DNA from: Actinomycetota bacterium
Lineage (GTDB): Bacteria; Actinomycetota; Acidimicrobiia; Acidimicrobiales; Ilumatobacteraceae
Length of the DNA stretch: 64,000 bases
Assembly (NCBI GenBank): GCA_030645495.1
Contig: JAUSLV010000027.1
Span: 1 to 64,000, forward strand
Reading direction: 5' to 3'
Below are positions 24,951 to 34,088 of the stretch, piece after piece. The notes below the pieces were generated by a model. The model was not told the DNA's origin, ran no database searches, and worked only from the letters and a program-made list of their open reading frames with translations. The position numbers were made by a program, and so were the translations under genes. Numbering within the stretch: the first letter of the stretch is position 1; each line of letters opens with the position of its first letter.

Positions 24951-27900
24951 CCACTAGCCGGCGCAGCACGCGAGCGCTGCCCAGCGGCGTGTCCCACGGC
25001 GCGAGCGCACTCATGGCCGCCTGGCTGGCCACTGGCACCATCGCCTTGCTCACCGGTGCCACCGCGGTGGTGATCCTGCTGGCCGTCGGTGTGGTGGCGA
25101 TGGTGGGCGGGGTGGTGTCGGGTCGACTGGCCCTGCGCGGCACCGCCGTCACCGCCGTCACCACCGCTCGGCTGGCGGTGGCCGGCGACGAACTCGCCTG
25201 GCACGTGACCGTGCAGGGTGGCCGGCCGGTGCACGTGGCCATCCGCGCCGACGGCGACCCCACGAACACGCGGCTCGCGCACGGCTGGTGCACCGAGGGC
25301 ACCACCACGTTGCTCGGTGTCGCCCCGCGGCGCGGCGTGTACCGACAGGTGCAGGCCACGTGCAGCAGCGCCGGGCGCATCGGGCTGGTGTGGTGGCGCG
25401 TGCGCCACACGCTGACCCTCGACGACCGCGCCGACTCTGCCGACTCTGCCGACTTCGCCGGCCTTGCCGTTGCGCCACGGATCGCCGGAGATGCCGCCCC
25501 GGTGCAGTTGGCCGAGGATGACGACGACGGCGATCGTGCGCTCAGTGTGCATGCCGGGCGCGACGAGATCGACGGTGTGCGCGCCTGGCGCGAGGGCGAC
25601 GAACTGACCGGCGTGCACTGGCCGTCCACGCTGCGTACGGGCGAGTTCGTCGTGCGCCAGCGGTTCCGCGAGCGCGACGAGCGGTGGGTGGTGCAGGCAC
25701 ACACGGGGCTGCCCGATCCGGCGCTGGAGGCCGGCCGCGTACGGCACTCGCTGGAGCGTGGGTTGGCCGCAGGCGCTGCCGTGGCCGTGCGCACCGACAG
25801 TGGCGATACCGTCGAGCTCACCGACGAGGACGAGGTGCTGAGGTGGTGCGCGGCGTTCGATCCACACGATCCGGCCCCGGCGCCGACACCGTGGTGGCGA
25901 CGCACGATCGGGGAATCGCCGGAACCCGACACCACCGTGTCGTCCACCGCCCGTTGGGTGATCGCCGCGGCCAGCGCGGCCCCGATGTGGATGGTGCTCG
26001 AGCCGCTGGGCTACTCGACCGCCACGATCACACTGGTGCTTGCAGGAGTCGTCGCCGCGGCCGTGGCCACCAATCGCCGTCCCCCGCTCTCCAAGGCGCT
26101 GGGGCAACTCCTCGGCCTGTTGGCCGGGCTGGGTGTCGGCGCGTTGTTGATCGACGTCGCGGCCATCGACAGCGTCGTCGCGTCGCTGCGCTACCTGCTG
26201 CCACAACTGCTGGTGAGCCTGGTGGTGATGCAGGGCTTCGAATGCACCGACCGTCGTGGCGCGCGAGTCACGCTGGCGTGCGCAGCGGTGCTGACGGCCT
26301 ACGCGGCCGGCATTCGGGTGGACGGGCAGCTGACGATGTGGCTGCTGGGTGTCGTGGCCGTGCTGGGTGTGGCGTCGTCGTCGGTCGGTCGGCCGCAGCT
26401 GCCGACGGTGGCACGCCCGTCGCGAGCGCGAGCGCGCGCCGGCCAGGTGACAGGCGTGCTCGTGGCGGCCGCGCTGGTGTTGGCGATCCTGGCGGTGACG
26501 CCCGTGCCACGCGGGCCGGCGCAGCTCACGCTGCCCAGCTGGCTCACCGAGAACCGGCCCACGTCGGGCGGCGGCGAGTTGGCCGCACCCGACGGGTCGC
26601 CGTTGCTCGGCGGGCCCACCAACAACCGCGGCGACAACGGCGGCGGCAGCAGCGCCGATGGCAGCGCAGGAAACGGTGGCTATCCCGGGTTCAGCACTCA
26701 GATGGACACCTCGCTGCGCGGCGATCTCGGCAACCAGGTGGTGCTGCGGGTGAGATCGCCCGAGCCCGACTACTGGCGCGGCCAGACATTCAGCAATTTC
26801 ACCGGTCGCATCTGGTACCTCGACGACGCCGGCAACGGTTCCGACAACGGCGAACAGACCGAAGGCCCCGACCACCTGCTGAAGCCCACCGATGGCGACG
26901 TACCCCGGGCCGACAGCGAGGAGCTGATCCAGACGTTCTACCCGCAGGTGGACATGGCGAACATCGTGTTCGCCGCTTACCGGCCCACACGGGTGTTGCT
27001 GAACGCGCCGCTGTGGCAGCGACCCGACGGTGCATTGCGCGCCGACGTGGTGCTGCCCAAGGGCAGCGCGTACACGGTGGTGTCACAACGAGCGGACGTG
27101 ACCGCCGAGCTGTTGCGGGGGAACGGAAACCTCAGGGGTTCCTCGGCGTCCAACAAGTATCTACAACTGCCCGACACCACGACCACGCGCACGATCGAGT
27201 TGGCCAACCGGATCACCGCCGACAGCACCACGACGTACGACGCGATCCTCGCCATCCACGCCTGGTTGGCCGTCAATGTCGAGTACGACCTCGACGCACC
27301 GGTGCCGGCCGGCGACGAGGACGCCGTCGACGACTTCCTGTTCGAGTCGCGGCGCGGCTTCTGCGAGCAGATCGCCACCGCCACTGCAATCATGCTGCGC
27401 TCGCTGGGAGTGCCGGCTCGCATTGCCACCGGCTATGTACCCAGCAACTACGACGCGGTGGCCGGCGTGTGGATCAGCCGGGCGAGCGATGCGCACGCGT
27501 GGGTGGAGGTGCTCTTCCCCGAGGTCGGCTGGGTGGCGTTCGACCCCACCGCGAACGTGCCGCTGGCCGGCGAATCGACGCGGCACACGATCGGCGGCGA
27601 TCTGTCCAAGGCAGTCGGCGAGTTCGTGGGTGCGCACATCGGCCTCGTGCTGCTGGTGGCACTCGCCGGAGCGATCGCGTCGGTGGTTGCGCAGTTCGTG
27701 CTCCGCTGGTGGCGCCGGCGCCGCCGCGGTCGCTGGGGCGTGCTGCAGGATCGCTTCGTGACCATCGCACTGCAGCGCGGCGCCCCACCTACCGCTACCA
27801 ACCCGGTGCTGGCCGAGGCCTTTCGCGAGAAGAGCGCGGCGGCCGCAGCCACCGCGCTCGCCACCGAACTGGATGCCTCGGCGTTCTCCATCACGTGGGT

Positions 27901-27964
27901 CGACGACGACGTGGCCTACGCGCACGCCCTCGCCGCCCTACGCGAGCTGGAACACTCGAGCTGA
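24947..27964 (+). CDS. Fused DUF58 and transglutaminase-like (TgpA-type) membrane protein
   Basis: The product has 1005 aa. Order: two N-terminal TM helices (about 20-57), a DUF58 domain with the signature RDEIDGVRAWREGDELTGVHWPSTLR (about 202-228), a new hydrophobic block of about six TM helices (about 335-530), a periplasmic region with a Gly/Asn/Ser-rich linker, a transglutaminase core with catalytic Cys near 806 (RRGFCEQIATATAIMLRSLGVPAR), His (SDAHAWVEV) and Asp (WVAFDPT), one further TM helix (about 895-920) and a cytoplasmic tail. In most bacteria the DUF58 and TgpA genes are separate neighbours. Here they are one uninterrupted frame. Probable envelope role. Confidence 0.88.
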   Translation: MTTSRRSTRALPSGVSHGASALMAAWLATGTIALLTGATAVVILLAVGVVAMVGGVVSGRLALRGTAVTAVTTARLAVAGDELAWHVTVQGGRPVHVAIRADGDPTNTRLAHGWCTEGTTTLLGVAPRRGVYRQVQATCSSAGRIGLVWWRVRHTLTLDDRADSADSADFAGLAVAPRIAGDAAPVQLAEDDDDGDRALSVHAGRDEIDGVRAWREGDELTGVHWPSTLRTGEFVVRQRFRERDERWVVQAHTGLPDPALEAGRVRHSLERGLAAGAAVAVRTDSGDTVELTDEDEVLRWCAAFDPHDPAPAPTPWWRRTIGESPEPDTTVSSTARWVIAAASAAPMWMVLEPLGYSTATITLVLAGVVAAAVATNRRPPLSKALGQLLGLLAGLGVGALLIDVAAIDSVVASLRYLLPQLLVSLVVMQGFECTDRRGARVTLACAAVLTAYAAGIRVDGQLTMWLLGVVAVLGVASSSVGRPQLPTVARPSRARARAGQVTGVLVAAALVLAILAVTPVPRGPAQLTLPSWLTENRPTSGGGELAAPDGSPLLGGPTNNRGDNGGGSSADGSAGNGGYPGFSTQMDTSLRGDLGNQVVLRVRSPEPDYWRGQTFSNFTGRIWYLDDAGNGSDNGEQTEGPDHLLKPTDGDVPRADSEELIQTFYPQVDMANIVFAAYRPTRVLLNAPLWQRPDGALRADVVLPKGSAYTVVSQRADVTAELLRGNGNLRGSSASNKYLQLPDTTTTRTIELANRITADSTTTYDAILAIHAWLAVNVEYDLDAPVPAGDEDAVDDFLFESRRGFCEQIATATAIMLRSLGVPARIATGYVPSNYDAVAGVWISRASDAHAWVEVLFPEVGWVAFDPTANVPLAGESTRHTIGGDLSKAVGEFVGAHIGLVLLVALAGAIASVVAQFVLRWWRRRRRGRWGVLQDRFVTIALQRGAPPTATNPVLAEAFREKSAAAAATALATELDASAFSITWVDDDVAYAHALAALRELEHSS

Positions 27965-28036
27965 CACGCCCCGGGGGTCAGGACTTGGTGGCCGGGCTTC
28001 ATTGCCGGCCCTCGGCGAACGCGCTCACGCACGGCC

Positions 28037-28060
28037 AATTCGAAATCGGAACTACGAGAC
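28037..28060 (+). repeat. Dispersed repeat family A, fourth copy
   Basis: Twenty-four bases match the core of the units at 16.5-16.7 kb with one mismatch. It sits in the 164-bp gap between the convergent ends of the DUF58-transglutaminase gene and the monooxygenase gene. It is the only copy seen away from the 16.5 kb cluster. Confidence 0.75.
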
Positions 28061-28128
28061 GAGACGCAAGGAATCCCGCTCACCGCCCGGCCGGCAGTCG
28101 GCCGCCGACCGGCCAACAGCCAGCCGCC

Positions 28129-29589
28129 TCACTCGTAGACGAGGCAGCCGTCGTCGAGGTTCGCCGCCGGCAGCGTCTCACGCTCGGTGTAGTAGTCCTG
28201 CGTGTGCATCCACTCGGGCACGTCGAGACGCTTGGGCAACAGGTGCATCGAGCGCTTCAGGTAGTTCGGGTTGAAGTTGTCCTCGGCCATCCACTCGAGC
28301 ACCGGCAACCCTTCGTCCTGCGGGCGCAGATGCGGCGTCACCCGCTGCACGCCCTTCGCGTCCATCAGCCGCAGCAGGCGGATCACGAGGTCGCTGATCA
28401 GGTCGGCGCGCAGCGTCCAACTGGCGCGGAAGTAGCCGAACACCCACAGCATGTTGGGCACCCCGGTGAACATCATCCCGCGGTACGTGATGGTGTCGGC
28501 CAGGTCGAGGGGCTTGCCGTCGACGCTGAACGCAATGTTGCCGAGCACGCTGATGTTGAAGCCGGTGGCCGTGAGGATGATGTCGGCCTCCAGCTCCTCG
28601 CCGCCCTTGGTGCGGATGCCGGTCTCGGTGAACGTCTCGATCTCGTCGGTGACCATGCTGGCCTTGCCGGCCTTGATGCCCTCGAACAGGTCGGCGTTGG
28701 GCACGAACGCGAGGCGTTGCTGCCATGGCTTGTACTTCGGGCCGAAGTGCTTCTCCACGTCGTAGCCCTCGGGCAGGCAGTCGCGCACACCCTGCATCAG
28801 CGCCTCGCGAGCCATGTCGGGCTCGGTGAGCGCGAACGTGGTGAGCTCGCCGAAGTCCTTCAGGATCTTCTTGCGCACGATCTCGTGCACCCACTCCTCG
28901 GGGATGTCGAGCTCGCGCAACATGTCGGCGGTCTCGTTGCGGTTCGGGCCCGTCCAGAAGTACGTGGGCGAGCGCTGCAACACCGTGACGTGCGCGGCAT
29001 CACCGGCGATGGCAGGAACGACCGTCGCGGCCGTCGCGCCGGAACCGATGCAGATGACCTTCTTGCCCGCGTAGTCGAGATCCTCCGGCCACGTCTGCGG
29101 GTGCACGATCTGACCCTTGAACCGATCCATCCCCGGCCACTCGGGCGTGTAGCCCTTGTCGTGCTGGTAGTAGCCCTGGCACATCCACAGGAAGTTCGTG
29201 GTGAACGTCAGCTGCTCGCCGGTCGCCAGGTTCTCCGCCTGCAACGTCCACAGGTTCGTGCCGCTGTCCCACGACGCATCCGAGATGTGGTGGCGGTAGC
29301 GGATGTGGGCGCCGAGGTCGTTCTCGTCGATCACCTCGCCCATGTACTTCAGGATCTCGCCGGCGGTGGCGATCGGCGGACCGACCCACGGCTTGAACCC
29401 GTACCCGAACGTGTACAGGTCGCTGTCGCTGCGCACGCCCGGGTACTTGTGGGTGAGCCAGGTGCCGCCGAAGCTCTCCAGCGTTTCCAGGATCACGAAA
29501 CTGCGCTCGGGCATCTCGTGCTGTAGGTGATATGCCGCCCCCACACCAGAAATGCCAGCGCCAACGATCAGCACGTCGAAGTGCTCCAT
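28129..29589 (-). CDS. Flavin-containing (Baeyer-Villiger type) monooxygenase
   Basis: The product has 486 aa. FAD motif VLIVGAGISGVGAAYHL at the N-terminus, second dinucleotide motif VICIGSGATAATVVPAIAG and between them the Baeyer-Villiger fingerprint FKGQIVHPQTWPEDLDY. DIILTATGFNISVLG is the usual second FAD contact. It uses NADPH and oxygen; the ketone or heteroatom substrate is unknown. The ATG at 29589 starts just before the FAD motif; the upstream extension is not protein-like. Confidence 0.9.
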   Translation of the reverse strand: MEHFDVLIVGAGISGVGAAYHLQHEMPERSFVILETLESFGGTWLTHKYPGVRSDSDLYTFGYGFKPWVGPPIATAGEILKYMGEVIDENDLGAHIRYRHHISDASWDSGTNLWTLQAENLATGEQLTFTTNFLWMCQGYYQHDKGYTPEWPGMDRFKGQIVHPQTWPEDLDYAGKKVICIGSGATAATVVPAIAGDAAHVTVLQRSPTYFWTGPNRNETADMLRELDIPEEWVHEIVRKKILKDFGELTTFALTEPDMAREALMQGVRDCLPEGYDVEKHFGPKYKPWQQRLAFVPNADLFEGIKAGKASMVTDEIETFTETGIRTKGGEELEADIILTATGFNISVLGNIAFSVDGKPLDLADTITYRGMMFTGVPNMLWVFGYFRASWTLRADLISDLVIRLLRLMDAKGVQRVTPHLRPQDEGLPVLEWMAEDNFNPNYLKRSMHLLPKRLDVPEWMHTQDYYTERETLPAANLDDGCLVYE

Positions 29590-29723
29590 CACAACCTCCC
29601 CGCGGTCTTGCGCCGGAGCATATGACGGCAGCCGCCGAGTGCCGAAGTCAGAGGGACGCGACGTGGCGACGGACGCCGCTGCTGCACTAGGTTGCGACAT
29701 GCGTCACAGAAGGGACCCACGAG

Positions 29724-30131
29724 ATGAACCGCCACGACGATGAACTGCTGCAGATTCCGCTCTTTGCCGGATTCACCAAGCACGATCTCGAGCACATCCA
29801 TGCCGTCGCCACGTCGCTGAACATCAAGAAGGGCGACGTGCTGATGGAGGAGGGCACGATCGGCCACGAGATGTTCGTGATCATCTCCGGCGCGGTGGAG
29901 GTCACCCACAGGGGTCAGCACGTGGCCGACATCCTCGCCGGTGGTTTCGCCGGCGAACTGGCCCTGCTGTGCAATCGCCCGCGCAACTCCAAGGTGGTGG
30001 CCAAGGTCGACAGCACCGTGCTGCACATCGACGGCCGCGGGTTCATGGCGCTGCTCGACGACGTGCCGCACCTCGCAGTGAAGATGTTGCCGATCATCGC
30101 CGCGCGGGTGAACCCCGCACTCGAGAACTGA
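29724..30131 (+). CDS. Stand-alone cyclic-nucleotide-binding domain protein
   Basis: The product has 135 aa and is nearly only a cNMP_binding beta-barrel: LLQIPLFAGFTKHDLEHI, then GDVLMEEGTIGHEMFVIISGAVEV, then FAGELALLCNRPRNSKVVA, which is the phosphate-binding cassette (G-E-L-A-L with an Arg two residues after the Asn-Arg-Pro). There is no DNA-binding helix-turn-helix and no catalytic domain. It may bind cAMP and act on a partner protein. Partner unknown; neighbours are not obviously linked. Confidence 0.82.
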   Translation: MNRHDDELLQIPLFAGFTKHDLEHIHAVATSLNIKKGDVLMEEGTIGHEMFVIISGAVEVTHRGQHVADILAGGFAGELALLCNRPRNSKVVAKVDSTVLHIDGRGFMALLDDVPHLAVKMLPIIAARVNPALEN

Positions 30132-30158
30132 CCGCCCCGGCTCGGGCGCAGCTGCGGT

Positions 30159-31559
30159 TCAGCGCACCCAGCGCGCCAGCGCGTTGAGGTGCCGATTCAT
30201 CCTCGCGCGTGCCTTCTCGCTGTCGCGAGCGACGATCGCATCCACGATGCGATCGTGAGTGTGCACCACGTCGGTGGTGGGTAGTTCGGCATCTGGCGCG
30301 TCCGCCGGCACGGCGCCGCGTTCGCGCGACAGGCGCACCAGCACGTCGGTGCACAGCGCCAGCACCCTGTTGCCCGACAACTCGCCCAGCACCACGTGGA
30401 GGTCGTGGCCCACCACCCGGAAGCGGTCGGTGGAGGCCGCGCGCTCCACGTCCTGCACGGCTCGCAGCCGATCGATCATCGGCTGGTCGAGGCGGTCGAT
30501 CACGCGCTCGAGCACGGCCATCTCCACGATCGATCGCAGCTCGAACAGGTGCCGCGCCTGAACACCGCGGCGGTCGAGGTACACGGCTGCCGCAGCGCTG
30601 GTGGCATCGATGGCGGGCGCGGCGACGAACAGCCCGCCGCCCGGGCCGCGGCGCATCGAGGCGATGCCGTGGTGCTCGAGCAGCCGTGCCGCCTCGCGCA
30701 GGATCGCACGGCTCACGTCGTAGTGGGCCATCAGCTCGGCCTCGGAGCCCAACGACGCACCCACGCGCCAGCCGCTGGCCACGACATCGGCGAAGACCGC
30801 GCGAGCCACGTGCTCGCCCAACTTCTGGTCGGCCGGCGCGGCCGAGAACACCGAGCCGAGCCGCAGCGACGAGGGAAGGTGGGCAGCGATGTAGTCGGCT
30901 TCGGCTCGCAGGTGGCGTTCCATCCGCGTGGCCGCGGTGGCGCCATCGCCGCTCACGATCGACTGCACGATCTTCGCGTGTGCTCCGCACGTGGCGTCGC
31001 GCACCACCGTGTCGTCGGCAGCAACGTCGGGGGTGAACACTCGCGCCATCCGCGTCAGCAGGTCGACGAAGAAGTCGAGCGCGGGGTTGCCCGACAACCG
31101 CGCCACCAGGCCGTGCAGGTCGCGGGCATCGGCCTGTAGCCCCTTGCGCTCCCGTTGCACCAGCGCGTTCAGCTCGGCGATGCCCGCAGCGTGCATCCGC
31201 TCGGCTGCCAGCAGCGCGGCCGATGCCTCCAGCACGAGGCGCACCTCCAGCACCTCGTCGAGGTCGGCGCGCCCGTGCAGCAGATACACCATCGCCGCGT
31301 TGAACGCCGACTCGCCGTCGGGTGTGGTGACCACCAGCCCGCCGCCGGGGCCGCGACGCATGCGCGCCGACTGCTGGTGCTCGAGCAAGCGCACGGCTTC
31401 GCGGAACACGGCGCGGCTGACGTCGTACTGCGCCAACAGCTCGGCCTCGGAACCGACGAGCTCGCCCTCGGCGAGGCCGCGGGCAGCGATGTCGGCGCCG
31501 ATCTTCTCGGACACGATCGAGGCGAGTTTGCGCGAGACCGTGGCGGACGGGATCGGCAT
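30159..31559 (-). CDS. Tandem GntR/FadR-type transcription regulator (two full units)
   Basis: The product has 466 aa. Two complete units are fused head to tail. Each has a winged helix (LVGSEAELLAQYDVSRAVFREAVRLLEHQ near residue 35; LGSEAELMAHYDVSRAILREAARLLEHH near 268), a RRGPGGGL wing, then an all-helical FCD ligand domain ending in a ARMERHL / ARMNRHL stretch. Most GntR proteins are about 230 aa and dimerise. This one carries both DNA-binding domains in one chain and may bind as a pseudo-dimer. It ends the same-strand pair with the esterase (28-bp gap) and probably controls it. Confidence 0.88.
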   Translation of the reverse strand: MPIPSATVSRKLASIVSEKIGADIAARGLAEGELVGSEAELLAQYDVSRAVFREAVRLLEHQQSARMRRGPGGGLVVTTPDGESAFNAAMVYLLHGRADLDEVLEVRLVLEASAALLAAERMHAAGIAELNALVQRERKGLQADARDLHGLVARLSGNPALDFFVDLLTRMARVFTPDVAADDTVVRDATCGAHAKIVQSIVSGDGATAATRMERHLRAEADYIAAHLPSSLRLGSVFSAAPADQKLGEHVARAVFADVVASGWRVGASLGSEAELMAHYDVSRAILREAARLLEHHGIASMRRGPGGGLFVAAPAIDATSAAAAVYLDRRGVQARHLFELRSIVEMAVLERVIDRLDQPMIDRLRAVQDVERAASTDRFRVVGHDLHVVLGELSGNRVLALCTDVLVRLSRERGAVPADAPDAELPTTDVVHTHDRIVDAIVARDSEKARARMNRHLNALARWVR

Positions 31560-31587
31560 GGGGAGAACAGTACCCTCAAACGACCGC

Positions 31588-32505
31588 TCAGCGGCCGAAC
31601 GCCTCGCTCAGTACCTCCACCACCAGGCCTTCGGCGTCGGTGCCTTCGGGGATCGCGCCGCACAGCGAGAAGAACAGGTGCACCTGACCGGCGAAGCGGC
31701 GTTGCACCACGTGCACGCCCGCGGCTGCCAGCCGCGCCGCGTAGGCCTCGCCCTCGTCGCGCAGCGGGTCGAAGCCGGTGGTGATCACCAGCGCGGGAGC
31801 AGCGTTGGCGAGGGCTGCATCGGGCGCCACCAACGGCGAGACGCGTGGGTCGTCGAGCGGCACACCGCTGCCGTCGAGGTACTGGTGCGCGAACCAGTCC
31901 ATCGTGGCTTTCGTGAGCAGGTAGCCGGTGGCGTTCTCCAGGCGCGATTGGTGCTCGACGGTGAAGTCGGTGCCGGGGCACACCAGCACCTGCGCGCACA
32001 ACCGCGGCCCGAAGTGCTGCGCGAGCACGGCCGCCAGGTTCCCACCGGCGGACTCGCCGCCCACGGCCACCTTGGCCGGGTTGCCGCCGAGCTCGCCGGC
32101 GTTGTCCAACAGCCAGCTGACCGCGGCCACACAGTCGTCGAGGGCTGCGGGCGCCTTGTGCTCGGGGGCCAAGCGGTAGTCGAGCGAGATGGCGATGCAC
32201 CCGGCGTGCTGCGCGATGCGAGTGATGGTGGCCAGCGCTTCGGCGGCAGTGCCGACGGTCCAGCCGCCACCGTGCATCCACACGAACACGGGAAACGGCC
32301 CGTCACCGTTGGGGGTGGCGATGAACGCCGGCACCCCGCCGATCTCACGCTGCAGCACCGTCGCCACCGCACCCTGTTCGCCATTCAGCAGCGCGAGCAT
32401 TCCGTAGCGCTCGCGTGCTTCCGCGGGGCTCACGCTCTCCAACGGCGCACCTCCGGCGCCCTTCAGCATGTCGAGCAGGTTCTTCGCCGATTCGTCGAGT
32501 GCCAT
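31588..32505 (-). CDS. Alpha/beta hydrolase, hormone-sensitive-lipase family esterase
   Basis: The product has 305 aa. Oxyanion-hole motif WMHGGGW, nucleophile elbow VGGESAGGNLAAVLA, acid Asp in TTGFDPLRDEGEAYA, and catalytic His in FAGQVHLFF. These identify an HSL/GDSAG-type carboxylesterase acting on short- to medium-chain esters. It lies upstream of, and close to, the tandem GntR gene on the same strand. Confidence 0.9.
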   Translation of the reverse strand: MALDESAKNLLDMLKGAGGAPLESVSPAEARERYGMLALLNGEQGAVATVLQREIGGVPAFIATPNGDGPFPVFVWMHGGGWTVGTAAEALATITRIAQHAGCIAISLDYRLAPEHKAPAALDDCVAAVSWLLDNAGELGGNPAKVAVGGESAGGNLAAVLAQHFGPRLCAQVLVCPGTDFTVEHQSRLENATGYLLTKATMDWFAHQYLDGSGVPLDDPRVSPLVAPDAALANAAPALVITTGFDPLRDEGEAYAARLAAAGVHVVQRRFAGQVHLFFSLCGAIPEGTDAEGLVVEVLSEAFGR

Positions 32506-32566
32506 GGTCTCGCACGGTAGCCAGCGGCGGGCGCCGCGCTGCGACCGGAGGGTAGTCTCGGTGCCC

Positions 32567-34066
32567 ATGCGAGCTGCGCGGGTGCCGAGTCGTGTGCGCC
32601 GTGCCGTCGCACGGCTGGTGCCCACCAGCGCCACCCGGCGTGCGTTGCTGTTGTTGGGGGCCACGGTGTTCTTCGCGTCGGCTGCGCTGCAGAGCACCAC
32701 GAGCGGCTGGAACGTCACCACCCGCCTCGACCTCGTGTTGGCGATCGTCGATCACGGCGAGGTGACGATCGATCGCTACCACGACACGCCGCCGTACGAC
32801 ACCAACGACAAGGCGTTCTACGACGGCCACTTCTACAGCGACAAGACGATCGGCCTGACGATGCTCGCCGTGCCGGTGTACGCCGCGGCGCGAGTGGTGG
32901 CCGCCGTCGCCGGGCACACGCTCAGCGCGGCCGACACGCTCTGGGTCCTCAGCAGGGGCGCGGTGTCCACCACCGCGGCACTGGCCGCGATGCTGCTGGC
33001 CGCGCTGCTGATCCGGTTGGGGGCGGTGCCCCGCAAGGCCGTGCTGGCCACCGCCGGCATGTTCTTCGGCAGCATGTTGTTCGGCTACTCCACGGTGTTC
33101 ATGCCGTACCTGCCGGGCATTGCGGCGTGCCTCGGCGCGCTGCTGATCCTGCTGTCGCCACCGCTCACTGCATGGCGCGCGGCCGCCATCGGTGGGTTGT
33201 TGGGGTTCGCGCTGATCCTCGACCTGATGTTCGTGTTCGCGGTGGCTGCGATCGTGGTGTTGCTGCTCGCACGTCTGCGGCCACTGGGCTGGCGCCGCGG
33301 CAGCCGGCTGGCCGTGGCCACCGGTGGCGCGGCGTTGGTGCCGATCGGCATCCTCGTGGGGTATTGCATCGCGATCTTCGGTTCGCCGTCCATCCCGTAC
33401 AAGTACGAGTACGACGACTTCTTCCGCGAGGAGATGGCCAAGGGCGTGATGGGCGCCACGATGCCCAAGCCGAACGTGATGTGGTTCCTGTCGTTCCACC
33501 CGTATCGCGGCCTGCTGTTCTGGTCGCCGTGGATCGCGATGATCATCGTGTGCAGCGTCTGGATCCTGCGCCGCGACCGCCGCCTGCGGCCACTCGCGAT
33601 CGCCGCGATCGTGGTGTTCGGCGCCTACTTCGTGTTCAACTCGGGCTACTACTTGTGGTGGGGCGGGGCGGCGATGGGCCCACGGTTGATGCTGCCGATG
33701 TTCGGGGTGGTGCCGCTGGTGCTGGCGGTGGCCTGCCGGGCCGACAGCCCGCGCTGGATGTGGCGCGCGCTGGTGGCCACGCTGGTGATCGGTGTGGCGC
33801 TCAGCTTGCCGGTGAGCATGGTCGAACCCGGCACGGCCGAGGGCAACACGATCGCACAGCTGCTCGACCCGCCGGTGGGCGCCCACCTGTCGGTGCCGCA
33901 ACTCGATCGGCTTGGCTCGTTCTATTCGCTGCAGTGGTCGCAGATCGTGCCCAGCGGCGTGGGGAAGGCGGCTGGGCACTGGCTGTTGTGCCTGGCCATC
34001 GTGTTCGCCGGCACCTGGCTGGCCCACCGCACCGCGCGGCGCGGCGAGCGCGCCGAGCCGGTCTGA
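32567..34066 (+). CDS. Polytopic membrane protein, glycosyltransferase-C-like
   Basis: The product has 499 aa with about ten TM segments. After the first TM, the extracytoplasmic loop contains the Asp-rich stretch LDLVLAIVDHGEVTIDRY and YDGHFYSDKTIGLTMLAVPVY, a pattern (GxxYSxKAPGLxxLAxP) seen in large uncharacterised actinobacterial membrane proteins related to lipid-linked sugar transferases. No reaction can be assigned. It is divergent from the esterase gene across 61 bp. The ATG at 32567 is the likeliest start. Confidence 0.7.
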   Translation: MRAARVPSRVRRAVARLVPTSATRRALLLLGATVFFASAALQSTTSGWNVTTRLDLVLAIVDHGEVTIDRYHDTPPYDTNDKAFYDGHFYSDKTIGLTMLAVPVYAAARVVAAVAGHTLSAADTLWVLSRGAVSTTAALAAMLLAALLIRLGAVPRKAVLATAGMFFGSMLFGYSTVFMPYLPGIAACLGALLILLSPPLTAWRAAAIGGLLGFALILDLMFVFAVAAIVVLLLARLRPLGWRRGSRLAVATGGAALVPIGILVGYCIAIFGSPSIPYKYEYDDFFREEMAKGVMGATMPKPNVMWFLSFHPYRGLLFWSPWIAMIIVCSVWILRRDRRLRPLAIAAIVVFGAYFVFNSGYYLWWGGAAMGPRLMLPMFGVVPLVLAVACRADSPRWMWRALVATLVIGVALSLPVSMVEPGTAEGNTIAQLLDPPVGAHLSVPQLDRLGSFYSLQWSQIVPSGVGKAAGHWLLCLAIVFAGTWLAHRTARRGERAEPV

Positions 34067-34088
34067 GCGCTCGCGCCACCCAGTCGGG

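Noticed and set aside
25684-29526. A 1280-codon plus-strand frame
   Set aside because: It runs out of frame through the DUF58-transglutaminase gene and antisense to the monooxygenase; composition is Arg-rich and not protein-like.
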